Below are positions 29,723-40,089 of a stretch of 64,000 nucleotides of DNA, piece by piece. The number at the start of each line of letters is the position of its first letter. Position 1 is the first letter of the stretch. Under the pieces are notes generated by a model, which was not told the DNA's origin, ran no database searches, and was given only the letters and a program-made list of their open reading frames with translations. Source of the stretch: Nitrososphaerota archaeon (GTDB lineage: Archaea > Thermoproteota > EX4484-205 > JAAOZP01); assembly GCA_011605725.1 (NCBI GenBank), contig JAAOZP010000017.1, forward strand, positions 372,001-436,000, written 5' to 3'. The translations under genes and the position numbers were made by a program.

Positions 29723-30618
29723 CCTAAGCCTTCAGCATACTCGACATAGGGTTGGGAGATCCTCTTGACCTCAAGCTTCTCCTCCTCAGTAAGCTTTCTC
29801 AAAGGGATTGGAGACTCTCCAACGTCAACTCCCCTCAGCCTAAGTATTTCTCTGAGAACAACCTGTGTTTCAACACCGAATTTACTCAACTCCCTCCTAA
29901 TTCTGTTTATGATGTTTTGAAGCTCAATAGCCTTCTTAACATCCCTGTTTTTTACAGCAGCGTAAACCGCTAGAGGAATTTCTGGAAACGCGTTAGCTAT
30001 TCCACAGACATGGGCCCTGGCTCCGATTAGAAAAGCCACAGCTATCAGTGAGTCCCCGGCTCCCGCAACGTAATGAGTTCCCCCAAACATATCCACGTAA
30101 TTCTGCAGCTGCTCCAAATCGTAGCTCGTATCCTTCACGCCTATTACGCTCGGAACCCCCCTGGTTATGGATTCAAAATCGCTCGGCGAAATATTATACC
30201 CCTGCCTGCCCTTATTGTTATAAACCATTACTGGAACACCGGCTCTTGAAAGAAAACCATAGTATGAGATTAACCCAGCCTTGCCTGGCTTATGGTATAT
30301 CGGGCCTACGGAGCTGACTGCAGCAACACCTAGGCTCGCCGCATGCTTCGCAAGCTCGAGAGCGGTCTCCACGTCTGCCGCACCGACGTGAGCGATAATG
30401 CTCGCCCTACTGGGAGCAGCTTCAACCACTTTCTCAAGCATCTTTTCACGCTCGTTTCTACTTAGGAGCATTCCTTCACCATAGGTCCCGAGCACGAAAA
30501 AGCCTTTAACCCCTTTCTCAACCAGGAATCCTATTAGTGGAGCAACCCTCTCCCTGTCGACTTCAAAATCATTTTTAATTGGAGTTATTACTGCTGTAAC
30601 TATGCCTTCAGGATACAT
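29719..30618 (-). CDS. DapA/KDG-aldolase family lyase
   Basis: GIVTAVITPIKNDFEVD; GTYGEGMLLSRNER; GVKDTSYDL. Confidence 0.93.
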   Translation of the reverse strand: MYPEGIVTAVITPIKNDFEVDRERVAPLIGFLVEKGVKGFFVLGTYGEGMLLSRNEREKMLEKVVEAAPSRASIIAHVGAADVETALELAKHAASLGVAAVSSVGPIYHKPGKAGLISYYGFLSRAGVPVMVYNNKGRQGYNISPSDFESITRGVPSVIGVKDTSYDLEQLQNYVDMFGGTHYVAGAGDSLIAVAFLIGARAHVCGIANAFPEIPLAVYAAVKNRDVKKAIELQNIINRIRRELSKFGVETQVVLREILRLRGVDVGESPIPLRKLTEEEKLEVKRISQPYVEYAEGLG

Positions 30619-30645
30619 TATTAACTGGCTTAGTATAACCTGAAA

Positions 30646-32208
30646 CTATATAAGTTTTGTTTCAGTGTTTCTCAAACGTGCGCCAGCCTTTCTCCCAATG
30701 CTCCTAAACAGCTGAACTAGTTCAACGAAGACAGCGTAGTTCTCCTCGTAAACAGCCCTGTTCCTCTCAACTGGCACAACTCTCTCTTTAATACTTACCC
30801 ATTTACTTGAAAACTCTTCTATGCCGGCAAGGTTTAAAGCGTTGAAGGCTAGTGCTGCTGCACCGTAATTGGTAGCGTCCTCACCCCCAGCTACAACGTT
30901 AATCCTACAGCCGAGAATATCTGAAAGTATTTGCGCCCATATTCTGGATTTTGAACCTCCTCCTACAAAGTATACTTCGCCCAGGCCTATCGAGTTTTCC
31001 GAGAGCGCGTCGCTAATCGCCCTAATAACGTAGCCCACTCCCTCCATTATCGATCTTACGAAATGAGCTCTACTGCATCCTCTGGTGACGCCTATGAAAG
31101 CACCCGTTAAGTTTGGGTCTCTATAAGGAAACCTTTCACCCGTGAGAAAAGGCAGGAAGATAAGGCCTTCTGAACCCGGAGAAGCTTTTTCCGCCTCCAG
31201 GTCCAGAATACTGTAAGGATCTCTGCCGATCATGCTGCCGGCTAGAGTCTCTACCTGGCCGAAATTATCCCTGAACCATCTTAAACAGTCGCCACCGCTG
31301 TTCGAAGCACCTCCTAAAGCATAGAGACCGTTTGCCGCATAGTAGGTGAAGAACCGCATTTCAAGACTCTTGTCGAAAACAATTCTCCTTGAAAGCTTTC
31401 TAACAACCCCGGTGGTCCCGATGTTTAAAACAGTGCCTTTTTCAGTCAAGCCTAGGCCGAAGTTCTGCGCCGCACCGTCGAACGTCGCCAAAACGATCCT
31501 CGTGCCCGGTGCAAACCCGTATTCCCTGCTGACGCTAGACGGAACAGCGTCTAGACTTTTCCCACCCTCGCATAGCCTTGGAAACCTGTTCTCATCAACC
31601 CCAAGTAGGTTAAGTACTTTCTCACTATACTTGAGTCTTTTAAGATTAACAACCCCGCCTCCGCTGGCCGTGGCAAGATCTATATGCGGCTCCGTTGTCA
31701 AGCCGCTTTTCCACAGCAAGTAATCCTTACAGAATAAAAAATATCTTGCTTTTCTAAAGGTTTCAGGCTTCCTTTTCATAAACCAGTAAAGCTTATACGG
31801 CATGAATACGAATAGCGGCGGAGCCCCGGTTTCTCTGTAAAGCTCGTACGCGTCAGTTTTCTCCAGCAGCTCTTTTTCAACCTCCGCCGCCCTAGTATCA
31901 TGATGCGTCAACACCCTTGTTAAAGGAACCCCATCTTTGTCTACGAGGAGCACGCTATGGTTGTAAGCCGTCACGGAGATTGCTCCAATGCTCTCCCCGT
32001 ATTTTTTACCGAAATAACCCAGCATGAGGGTGAAAGACTCTAAGAGCTCTTTCGGCTCGTGTCCAGCAAACCTGCTTTCCAGGTGAAGCGTTATCTCGCG
32101 AGTCTGCCTGTCAACAACCTTTCCTTCACTACTTATGACGAGACCCTTCATATTGGTACTGCCGACGTCAATCGTAAGAACAAGGCTCATTTCCACGCCT
32201 ACTTTCAT
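30646..32208 (-). CDS. FGGY-family carbohydrate kinase
   Basis: LTIDVGSTNMKGLVIS; GVTRGCSRAHFVRSIMEGVGY; VGGGSKSRIWAQILSDI. Confidence 0.93.
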   Translation of the reverse strand: MKVGVEMSLVLTIDVGSTNMKGLVISSEGKVVDRQTREITLHLESRFAGHEPKELLESFTLMLGYFGKKYGESIGAISVTAYNHSVLLVDKDGVPLTRVLTHHDTRAAEVEKELLEKTDAYELYRETGAPPLFVFMPYKLYWFMKRKPETFRKARYFLFCKDYLLWKSGLTTEPHIDLATASGGGVVNLKRLKYSEKVLNLLGVDENRFPRLCEGGKSLDAVPSSVSREYGFAPGTRIVLATFDGAAQNFGLGLTEKGTVLNIGTTGVVRKLSRRIVFDKSLEMRFFTYYAANGLYALGGASNSGGDCLRWFRDNFGQVETLAGSMIGRDPYSILDLEAEKASPGSEGLIFLPFLTGERFPYRDPNLTGAFIGVTRGCSRAHFVRSIMEGVGYVIRAISDALSENSIGLGEVYFVGGGSKSRIWAQILSDILGCRINVVAGGEDATNYGAAALAFNALNLAGIEEFSSKWVSIKERVVPVERNRAVYEENYAVFVELVQLFRSIGRKAGARLRNTETKLI

Positions 32209-32331
32209 TTTTCCAAGGCTCTTCTTAATAACCTCTTCGCCCTCCGAAGTGTTTCTCCAACCTTTTCATTAATGATTCTCACGTCTGAAAACCAGGGTAA
32301 CTCGTAGACGAAACGGGGAAATGTTGAACGT

Positions 32332-32655
32332 GTGGAACGATGGTTTTCAAGGTTGAGCAAGCAGGGCTTAAAGATTTTTATACGTTTCAAGCATTTCAAC
32401 TTCAGGTTGCCGCGTAAGGAGCCCCGAATACTTCTCGACGCCGAGGTCCTTGTGAGGCTCGCATACCTCACCATCACGGGTGAAACAGAGTTTAAAAACC
32501 TGGAGACGCTTAGGCTGGCCTACGAGCAGGGCGGAGGCCAAACCGTTGCTAGCGAGGCCACTCTAGAGGGCTCGCTGGAGCTGACGCCGATTGAAGACCT
32601 CCGAAGATTCTTTGAGGAAACACTGGGTTCTTCAAACAGTTTGAAGAAAGAGTAG
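32332..32655 (+). CDS. Hypothetical small protein
   Basis: ORF in gap, overlaps opposite-strand ORF 32205-32477; composition slightly favours + strand. Confidence 0.35.
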   Translation: MERWFSRLSKQGLKIFIRFKHFNFRLPRKEPRILLDAEVLVRLAYLTITGETEFKNLETLRLAYEQGGGQTVASEATLEGSLELTPIEDLRRFFEETLGSSNSLKKE

Positions 32656-32668
32656 AATGGATGTGACG

Positions 32669-34489
32669 CTATAGTTCTTCAAACTCGTATTCCTCAGTTT
32701 TCCTGGGCGCCGGCCTCCCTTTCAAACGAAGTATTTTAAACACTACTACTGCTAAAACTATTGAAAAAACACCGATTATTATGAGAACCACGTTCATCGA
32801 CATAGGTATTTTTATAGTCACCTCCCTCTCCGTCAGGAAGCTTACTCTAACAGTCGCCGAGTACCCTAGGTTGATTACTGTAACCGTCAGCTCTCCGCCG
32901 GCAACCCTGCTAATGTTGACAGTGCCGCTTGGCCCAGTGACGTATTTAGCCTGAGTATTGTTCGCGAATATTATTTTCAACTCAGCACCCTCTATGGGCA
33001 TTGAAAAAGGATCCACGATCCTGATGAACCCGTTTACAATGCTGCATGAAACCCTTATCTCCCTAGGGGCGTCGACATGCTCTATTCTAGCCTCGTCGAG
33101 AACATTCAGCCCCGCGTACTTAACCATCGTCAACCTGAAGCTTCCCCCAGTCATCCAGATGCTTCTTAAAGTCCCGTTGTAAACAGTGTTGTTTGAAAAC
33201 ATGCAAATATAGAAGGTGGGGTTGAACGGAGCATTATCCTTGTCGACGAAGCTCAAGTTAACCAGGTACTCCTTCCGGTACTCCGCCGTCAGCTCAAGGT
33301 CTCCCTCAACATTCAACACTATTTCTGGAGAAAGAGTCGTCAAGCCTTTCTGTTTCCATCCGGTGAAAACGTACCTCACCCCTTCAGTAGGACTATACGT
33401 CTCCTGTGCCCTGAGGGTCTTGGTTCCGTACGTAGTGTAGAAGACAATCCCGGTTTCATCCATTATTTCCTGGCGTTTGCCATCAAGCTCTACAGCCACA
33501 CCCGGTATGCTAAACACGCTTATCTTTGCAAGCCTAGCCGTGAAACTAGCCTGGCCGAAATTATTATCCTCATTCGAATCGTAAAACACGTTCAGCGCTT
33601 TAACCCATATTTTTACAACGTGAATACCCGCAGTAACATTAGTGATAGTCTTTTCGAAGCGTACTCGCTCCGACTCCAGCATAGGGGTTTTGAGCCTAAG
33701 CTGGCTGCCGGTAGTGTTCGTAAGCAGAGCATCGTCAAGCATGATGGTTATCAAGTAGTCCGGAATAGCAGCATCCCCCTTGTTTCTTAAAACCAAGACA
33801 AGAGTCAAGTTGGAGCCTGCGATAAGACTCTCCTTATCCAAGTATACTCCTTCAAGCATGATGTCGCATCTTGTCGCCCAGTTGTCAGGAGAAGAGACAA
33901 CTCCCCAGCTAGACGGGTTGCTTAGAAGAGCGTCAGCAGGCCAAGAATAATTAACCCCTACTCCGGAAGCGATTAGGGCGAACCCTAGTGTCCTAGGCGT
34001 ATTAGGATGAACATCCAGCTTCCATAAAGGTATGGATAGTTCAATAGTCCAAGAAACAGTTCCATTGACAATCCTGAAGATAATGTCGCCTGCAGACTCC
34101 TCAAGCCATTCATCCCCATGCCCGTAGAAATATTTTAACACGCCCGACCTGTTTACAGCAAGCCTCGTAGTTCCAACTGTGAGAACAGTACTGTTTAAAA
34201 CACCGGTGTTAAAAAGAAGGTTGACTGTCCTGCAAGCATTGTTCAAAACCATTGCGAAAAACAGGTGGCTGCCATTATGGACAGCATAGGTTTTCACCCA
34301 TGGTAGGCTGAGCTGTTCAACAGGATACTCTCCTGATGAAACAGCCCCGTCTACCCTAGGGCTTTTGTAAATCGGGATACTTAGCTCCGGCTCGGCTGAA
34401 GCATGAAGCAGCAAGCATCCGGCCGCGAGAAGCATGATTATAAGCAGTATTATCATACTGTTTGCAAACGGCTTCCTAAGCCTCCTCAT
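32669..34489 (-). CDS. Secreted, C-terminally membrane-anchored CARDB-like protein
   Basis: Signal-like N-terminus MRRLRKPFANSMIILLIIMLL, NKGDAAIPDYLITIML CARDB-like, C-terminal TM VVLIIIGVFSIVLAVVVFKIL. Confidence 0.7.
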   Translation of the reverse strand: MRRLRKPFANSMIILLIIMLLAAGCLLLHASAEPELSIPIYKSPRVDGAVSSGEYPVEQLSLPWVKTYAVHNGSHLFFAMVLNNACRTVNLLFNTGVLNSTVLTVGTTRLAVNRSGVLKYFYGHGDEWLEESAGDIIFRIVNGTVSWTIELSIPLWKLDVHPNTPRTLGFALIASGVGVNYSWPADALLSNPSSWGVVSSPDNWATRCDIMLEGVYLDKESLIAGSNLTLVLVLRNKGDAAIPDYLITIMLDDALLTNTTGSQLRLKTPMLESERVRFEKTITNVTAGIHVVKIWVKALNVFYDSNEDNNFGQASFTARLAKISVFSIPGVAVELDGKRQEIMDETGIVFYTTYGTKTLRAQETYSPTEGVRYVFTGWKQKGLTTLSPEIVLNVEGDLELTAEYRKEYLVNLSFVDKDNAPFNPTFYICMFSNNTVYNGTLRSIWMTGGSFRLTMVKYAGLNVLDEARIEHVDAPREIRVSCSIVNGFIRIVDPFSMPIEGAELKIIFANNTQAKYVTGPSGTVNISRVAGGELTVTVINLGYSATVRVSFLTEREVTIKIPMSMNVVLIIIGVFSIVLAVVVFKILRLKGRPAPRKTEEYEFEEL

Positions 34490-34542
34490 AGCTCCTATGC
34501 GTAGGGAAACTCTTAAAAAGATTTTTTTGCGGATGAAAAACA

Positions 34543-35748
34543 GTGATCGTGTTGAAAGAAGCATGCGTGTTAGCGTATTCAGGCGGGCTTGATACTTCAA
34601 CCATGATACCGTGGATAATGGAGAAATACGGCATGGATGTTATCGCCGTCATCGTCGACGTCGGCCAGAAAGAAGACTTTGAGGCTGCTGTCGAGAGAGC
34701 TGAGAAGCTTGGTGCATCAGAAGTTGTTAAAATAGATGCTAGAAGAGAGTTTGTTGAAAAATATGTTTTCAAAGCCATAAAGGCTAACGGCCTGTATGAA
34801 GGCGTTTACCCAATGGGCACTTCTCTCTCAAGGCCGCTGATAGCTTCAAAGATCGTTAAGGTGGCTGAGGAGAAGGGTGCTTCAACAGTTGCCCACGGCT
34901 GCACAGGGAAGGGTAACGACCAGGTTAGGTTTGAAGTATCAATAAGGTCGCTGAACCCTAGGCTTAGAATACTTGCGCCAGTCAGAGAATGGGGATTAAG
35001 CAGGGATGACGAGGTTGAATACTTGGGTAAGAAGGGTGTTAAAATGGATCCTGGGAAAAGCAGGTTCAGCATAGACGACAACCTGTGGAGCAGGTCTATT
35101 GAGGGCGGTGAGCTTGAAGACCCTTGGGTGGAGCCTCCTGAGGAAGCGTTCGTCTGGAGCAGACCAGTGTCCGAGGCGCCGGATAAGCCTGAGTACATGA
35201 CGATAGAGTTCGAAAAGGGTGTTCCCATAAGTCTGAACGGGGAGAGGCTTGATCCAGTTGAATTAATACTCCAGGTTAACAGAACAGCTGGGTCACATGG
35301 CTTCGGCAGAATAGACCACATGGAGGACCGTGTTGTCGGAATAAAGTCCAGGGAAGTCTACGAGGCTCCTGCAGCCTTAACACTGATAAGAGCACACCAG
35401 GATCTTGAGAAACTCGTTTTAACAAGGCTTGAGCTGGAGGAGAAGAGGAGGCTTGAAGCAACATGGGCCTGGCTCGTATACTCCGGACTATGGTTTGAAC
35501 CTTTAAGAATGGCTATTGAAGCATTCATAGACTTCACGCAGGAGAATGTTGACGGGGAGGTTAGAGTTAAACTGTTTAAGGGAGAGGCAGTAATCGTTGG
35601 AAGACGCTCAGCGAAATCGCTCTACGACGAGAAGAGAGCAACCTACTCGTCTCTTTCAAGGTTCGACCAGGCCTTGGCGAACGGTTTCATACAGCTTTGG
35701 GGACTCTCAACAGTGAGGGCGAACGAGGTGCGCCAGCGTAAAAGCTAA
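34543..35748 (+). CDS. argG: Argininosuccinate synthase
   Basis: LAYSGGLDTSTMIPWIMEKYG; GCTGKGNDQVRFEVS. Confidence 0.97.
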   Translation: MIVLKEACVLAYSGGLDTSTMIPWIMEKYGMDVIAVIVDVGQKEDFEAAVERAEKLGASEVVKIDARREFVEKYVFKAIKANGLYEGVYPMGTSLSRPLIASKIVKVAEEKGASTVAHGCTGKGNDQVRFEVSIRSLNPRLRILAPVREWGLSRDDEVEYLGKKGVKMDPGKSRFSIDDNLWSRSIEGGELEDPWVEPPEEAFVWSRPVSEAPDKPEYMTIEFEKGVPISLNGERLDPVELILQVNRTAGSHGFGRIDHMEDRVVGIKSREVYEAPAALTLIRAHQDLEKLVLTRLELEEKRRLEATWAWLVYSGLWFEPLRMAIEAFIDFTQENVDGEVRVKLFKGEAVIVGRRSAKSLYDEKRATYSSLSRFDQALANGFIQLWGLSTVRANEVRQRKS

Positions 35749-35785
35749 ATTTATAAGCAAGAACATGAAGAATCTTCAACACTCC

Positions 35786-35959
35786 ATGAAGACGGAATGC
35801 GAGGAATGCCTAGCTGTGTTCGAGGTCTCGGAAGACGCGATAGTGGGTGAAGTAGTGACATGCCCCGAATGCGGCTCAGACCTTGAGATAATAGAGATAA
35901 GCGGCGACACCGTTAAGACGAGGAAGATTCAGCTCTCAGGCGAGGACTGGGGCGAGTAG
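35786..35959 (+). CDS. lysW: Amino-group carrier protein LysW
   Basis: CEECLAVFEV...CPECGSDLE zinc site, C-terminal EDWGE. Confidence 0.95.
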   Translation: MKTECEECLAVFEVSEDAIVGEVVTCPECGSDLEIIEISGDTVKTRKIQLSGEDWGE

Positions 35960-35968
35960 GCGTAGGAA

Positions 35969-36823
35969 TTGCCTTTAAGCATTTTTTATGACCAGATAAG
36001 GTTTGAGGAGAAAGAGCTTTTCAAAGCAGCTGAAAACCTTTCAATACCCTTTAAAAGACTGAACGCGGACGATTTTTCATTCACACTCGGCAGGAGGACG
36101 CCTGAGATCCAGGATGTTGACACAGCCCTCTTAAGATGCGTATCATACTTCAAGTCGCTCCACCTTTCAAGCTACCTGGAGGGGGTTGGAATACGAACAG
36201 TAAGCTCCTTCAAAACACTGCAGATAGCTGGAAACAAGCTCTTCACGACAGTCGAGCTCGTGAAAAACAACGTGAAAACCCCGTTCACAGTGGTCTCCTT
36301 CTCCTACCAGTCTGCCCTAGACTCTTTCAACAAGACAGGATACCCAGCGGTTTTAAAACCCGTCATAGGAAGCTGGGGAAGACTAATCTCCCTTATAAAG
36401 GACAGGTATACTGCTGAAGCAGTGCTTGAAGACCGTTTATACATGTTCCCGCTTTACCAGGTTTTCTATGTTCAAGAGTATGTTGAGAAACCCGGTAGAG
36501 ATATTAGGGCAACAGTAATCGGGGATGAAGTTGTCTCCGCAATATACAGGGTCTCCCCGCCAGACCAGTGGAAGACAAACCTAGCTATAGGTGGAAAAAG
36601 CGAGAAGGCGGAGATAACCAGCGAGCTGGCTGAAATAGTTCTCAAAGCAGCCGAAGCAGTAGGCGGAGAAATAGTGGGGATAGACGTGATGGAGAGCCCT
36701 AGGGAGGGTTATGTTGTTAACGAGGTTAATCCTACGCCTGAGTTCAGGGGAAGCATGGAGGCCACTGGAATCAACATTCCCGAGAAGATTCTCAAGTACC
36801 TCGCGTCTAAAGCGAGAAGGTAA
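35969..36823 (+). CDS. lysX: LysW-glutamate/aminoadipate ligase (LysX/ArgX family)
   Basis: ATP-grasp ligase, YVQEYVEKPGRDIRATVIGDEV, VVNEVNPTPEFRG; follows lysW. Confidence 0.93.
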   Translation: MPLSIFYDQIRFEEKELFKAAENLSIPFKRLNADDFSFTLGRRTPEIQDVDTALLRCVSYFKSLHLSSYLEGVGIRTVSSFKTLQIAGNKLFTTVELVKNNVKTPFTVVSFSYQSALDSFNKTGYPAVLKPVIGSWGRLISLIKDRYTAEAVLEDRLYMFPLYQVFYVQEYVEKPGRDIRATVIGDEVVSAIYRVSPPDQWKTNLAIGGKSEKAEITSELAEIVLKAAEAVGGEIVGIDVMESPREGYVVNEVNPTPEFRGSMEATGINIPEKILKYLASKARR

Positions 36824-36894
36824 GAGTGTAGCGTGCACTATCAGCATTAGAATCATTTTTACGCTGCCCAGCTTATGTTAGCGTGCGGGCTACT

Positions 36895-37137
36895 CAGAAT
36901 AGGGTACGTTTTCACATACGCTTTGACTCCAAGTATAAGGAGGGATTAGAGGAGATAAGGAACCTTTTAAAAGATCTAGGCTTCCGTCCCCCTGAAATCC
37001 ATGAGTATTATAGGGAGGATAGAACCTATTACTATTTTATGAATCCCTGAGGAGGAACACTTAAAATTCATAGAGGAGATAGGATCTGAGAAGCCGGACC
37101 ATCGTGAGAAGTTCGAGGGTCTTGAAACAAATTTATG
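36895..37137 (+). pseudogene. Frameshifted short gene, unknown function
   Basis: RVRFHIRFDSKYKEGLEEIRNLLKDLGFRPPEIHEYYREDRTYYYFMNP then EEEHLKFIEEIGSEKPDHREKFEGLETNL in another frame. Confidence 0.5.
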
Positions 37138-37195
37138 AAGAGAAAAGAAGAAAAAGGGGAGAGGGAAGATTAAAAGAGAAGCAGGGAGTAAAGAT

Positions 37196-37885
37196 ATGGA
37201 AACGAGGAAATCGGCGAAGGTATGGGGATGGGGCGACAAATTTGAGGACGTAAAGATTAATTGTGAAAGATACGTGGACAGAAGGTGGACGGAGACTACG
37301 AAGGAATGCTGCATCGGCATCATGGCAAGAGAGAGAAATAAGACGATATTTTACTTCATCGATGCATATACGAGTGACCCCAAAAGCGTTGGAAACCTGG
37401 CTGAAGGTCTATTCCAGGCAGCGCTTAGCCAAGGGGAAACTAAAGTCGACTTCGTCACAATAAGGTTCTATGATAATGTCGTATCTCGCGATATGCAGCA
37501 CCGCAAGTCTATTGAGGAAATTGAGGAAGAACTCAAGAAACGCGAGAAAGTCATTGCCAGCAGATTCATTAACGATCCGAAGGTGAGTGACGCAGCTAAG
37601 GGGAAAGAAGTTATATTTATTCCAGAGACCCGTTTGCTATGTGAGCTCAGATCTAAAGTGGCGAACAAGGTGATTATAGAGGCGGTTTATGGCTTTGGCT
37701 TTGAGGCCTTAAAGGATTTCATCAACTCTTTAGGCAATGAACTTATCAAGAGGCGTATTGCTGAAGGAGTTGCTGGTTACGAGTTGCGGGGAAGCGCTGA
37801 GGAACTCAAAATCAATGATGTTGATGATGGGTATGATGAGGTTTACGTGTACTTAGGTTTGAATCAAGCTAGCATTTTATTCTGA
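37196..37885 (+). CDS. Hypothetical protein
   Basis: 229-aa protein-like ORF, no recognised family. Confidence 0.65.
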   Translation: METRKSAKVWGWGDKFEDVKINCERYVDRRWTETTKECCIGIMARERNKTIFYFIDAYTSDPKSVGNLAEGLFQAALSQGETKVDFVTIRFYDNVVSRDMQHRKSIEEIEEELKKREKVIASRFINDPKVSDAAKGKEVIFIPETRLLCELRSKVANKVIIEAVYGFGFEALKDFINSLGNELIKRRIAEGVAGYELRGSAEELKINDVDDGYDEVYVYLGLNQASILF

Positions 37886-38214
37886 ATGTTTTAGCGTGCA
37901 TCGACTAGGGATGAATGGGCTTAGGTTACTTAGGGAGGCGTGAAGCATCTAGAAACTGTTCCGCTTTAAACTGATTTAATATTCTACTAGTTCTTTATTC
38001 CGCTAAAGCACCATTCTAGCGCGCGCTTTCAGATGGCTCGCATGTCTAATCTGAAAAGATTGTGAAAAATATAGTAAGCCCCCGGTTAAGGATCCAGCAT
38101 GCGTCTGGCTCGTTAAACCTGGAGAAGCCTACGCACGCTGGAGGAAAAAGGGTCCTGCTGTGCAAGTTGGAGAAAAGATTCTTAAACACCTGGTTTGGAG
38201 GATTAGGAGGTAAG

Positions 38215-39270
38215 TTGGTTAAAGTAGCTGTGTACGGGGCAAGCGGCTATGTGGGTGGAGAACTGCTTAGAATACTTCTCTCACACAGCAAGGTGGAAAT
38301 AGTTGCAGCCACTTCTAAAAGGTTCAGCGGCATGCCTGTTCACAAGGTTCACCCGAACCTTAGGAAGGTTTGCCAGATTAGCTTCGTGGAGCCCAGGGTT
38401 GAAAACGTGGCTAATGCTGAAGTCGTGTTCACAGCGCTTCCACACGGCCAGTCTATGCATGTGGTTAAAACGCTTCTCGACAGGGGTTTGAAGGTTATAG
38501 ACTTGGGAGCTGATTTCAGGCTTAAAGACTCCTCCGCCTACGAGAAATGGTACGGGTTTAAACATCCTTATCCTGATCTTCTCGAGAAGGCTGTCTACGG
38601 TCTGCCGGAGCTTCACAGGGAGGAGATAAGGACAGCTAGCCTGGTGGCAGTAGCGGGCTGCATGGCTTCGGCGAGCATACTGGCACTCGTGCCTCCTGTT
38701 AAGAATGGTCTGGTAGACAGGAGCCAGATATTCATAGATGCTAAAATAGGCTCCTCAGGAGCTGGTTCAACACCAACCCTAGAAGGATACCATCCGGAGA
38801 GGTATAACGTGGTAAGGCCCTATAAGCCGGCTGGACACAGGCATGTTGCTGAGATAATTCAAGAGGTTTCGCATGCTTCCGGCGGGGAAATAGTTGTAGG
38901 CTTCTCACCGCACTCCGTAAACATTGTGAGAGGGATACTCGTAACTATTCACACGCGTCCCTCTGGAAGACTCCCTTCTTATCCAGACTTATGGAGGTGT
39001 TACAGGCAGGCTTACGACAAGGAGCCGTTTATAAGGCTCGTTAGGGATCCGACGATGGTGCATGGACTGCCTGATCCAAAGTATTTGATGGGTTCAAACT
39101 TTGCAGACATAGGTTTCGAAATAGACGTTGACTCCAACAGGGTAATCCTGTTCGCAGCCATAGACAACCTGGTTAAAGGGGCGGCTGGAAACGCTGTCCA
39201 GTGTTTCAACATAATGTTTAACTATGATGAGAAGGAGGGCTTAACTTTCCCAGGTCTGCATCCAGCGTGA
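38215..39270 (+). CDS. lysY: LysW-gamma-L-alpha-aminoadipyl-6-phosphate reductase (ArgC/LysY family)
   Basis: VKVAVYGASGYVGGELLRILL; AGCMASASILALVP; TTG start after GGAGGT. Confidence 0.95.
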   Translation: MVKVAVYGASGYVGGELLRILLSHSKVEIVAATSKRFSGMPVHKVHPNLRKVCQISFVEPRVENVANAEVVFTALPHGQSMHVVKTLLDRGLKVIDLGADFRLKDSSAYEKWYGFKHPYPDLLEKAVYGLPELHREEIRTASLVAVAGCMASASILALVPPVKNGLVDRSQIFIDAKIGSSGAGSTPTLEGYHPERYNVVRPYKPAGHRHVAEIIQEVSHASGGEIVVGFSPHSVNIVRGILVTIHTRPSGRLPSYPDLWRCYRQAYDKEPFIRLVRDPTMVHGLPDPKYLMGSNFADIGFEIDVDSNRVILFAAIDNLVKGAAGNAVQCFNIMFNYDEKEGLTFPGLHPA

Positions 39271-40077
39271 GTGTTGAAAATGATAGTGGTTAAAGCAGGA
39301 GGAGCACTGCTTGAGGAAGACGTTTTAGAGAAGATAGTGGCAGACGTGGCTGAATACTCGAGGAGGGAGAAAGTCGTGTTCGTCCACGGGGGAGGAGCAG
39401 AGGTGACGGAGACGTGTAGGAGAATGGGTATTGAGCCAAAGTTCGTTGTTTCAGCAAGCGGGATGAGGAGCAGAGTGACCGACTGGGAGACGATGCAGGT
39501 CTACCTTATGACGATGGGGAGGCTTAACAAGATTGTAGTCTCTAAGTTTCTCAGGATGAACGTTAACGCTGTCGGCTTAACCGGTGTAGACGGAGCTCTG
39601 GCTAGCGCCAACAGGAAGGAAAAGATATTAGTTAAAAGAGAAGACGGTAGGAGAATCCTTATGGACGGCGGGTTCACTGGAAAGATTGAAAAGATTAACG
39701 TAGACCTGTTAAAACTTCTTTTGGACAACAGTATTCTCCCGGTTCTAGCACCCATAGCTTTAAGCAAGCAGTTTGAACCACTTAACGTTGACAGCGACGC
39801 CTTCGCAGCCAAGGTTGCTTCAGCACTGGGAAGCAGCCTGCTTTATCTTACGAACGTGGAGGGCCTGCTGATAGACGGGAAGCTCGTCGAGTCGCTGACG
39901 ATGGCTGAAGCATCAGTCCTTCTTCCGAGCATAGGACACGGCATGATGAGGAAAGTGCAGTCAGCCGTGGAGGCGCTTCGAGAAGGAGCTGTTTCAGTAA
40001 GAATATCCTCCGGGCTTATTGACAAGCCTGTTTCAAGCGCGCTGGAGAAAAACCTTGGAACACTCATATTCAAATGA
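39271..40077 (+). CDS. lysZ: LysW-aminoadipate/glutamate kinase
   Basis: IVVKAGGALLEEDVLEKI; FVHGGGAEVTE; amino acid kinase fold. Confidence 0.95.
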   Translation: MLKMIVVKAGGALLEEDVLEKIVADVAEYSRREKVVFVHGGGAEVTETCRRMGIEPKFVVSASGMRSRVTDWETMQVYLMTMGRLNKIVVSKFLRMNVNAVGLTGVDGALASANRKEKILVKREDGRRILMDGGFTGKIEKINVDLLKLLLDNSILPVLAPIALSKQFEPLNVDSDAFAAKVASALGSSLLYLTNVEGLLIDGKLVESLTMAEASVLLPSIGHGMMRKVQSAVEALREGAVSVRISSGLIDKPVSSALEKNLGTLIFK

Positions 40078-40089
40078 GGATGTTTAAAA

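Noticed and set aside
38062-38214. N-terminal extension of the lysY ORF
   Set aside because: ArgC/LysY family starts at VKVAVYGASGYVGG; a GGAGGT ribosome site and TTG at 38215 fit better
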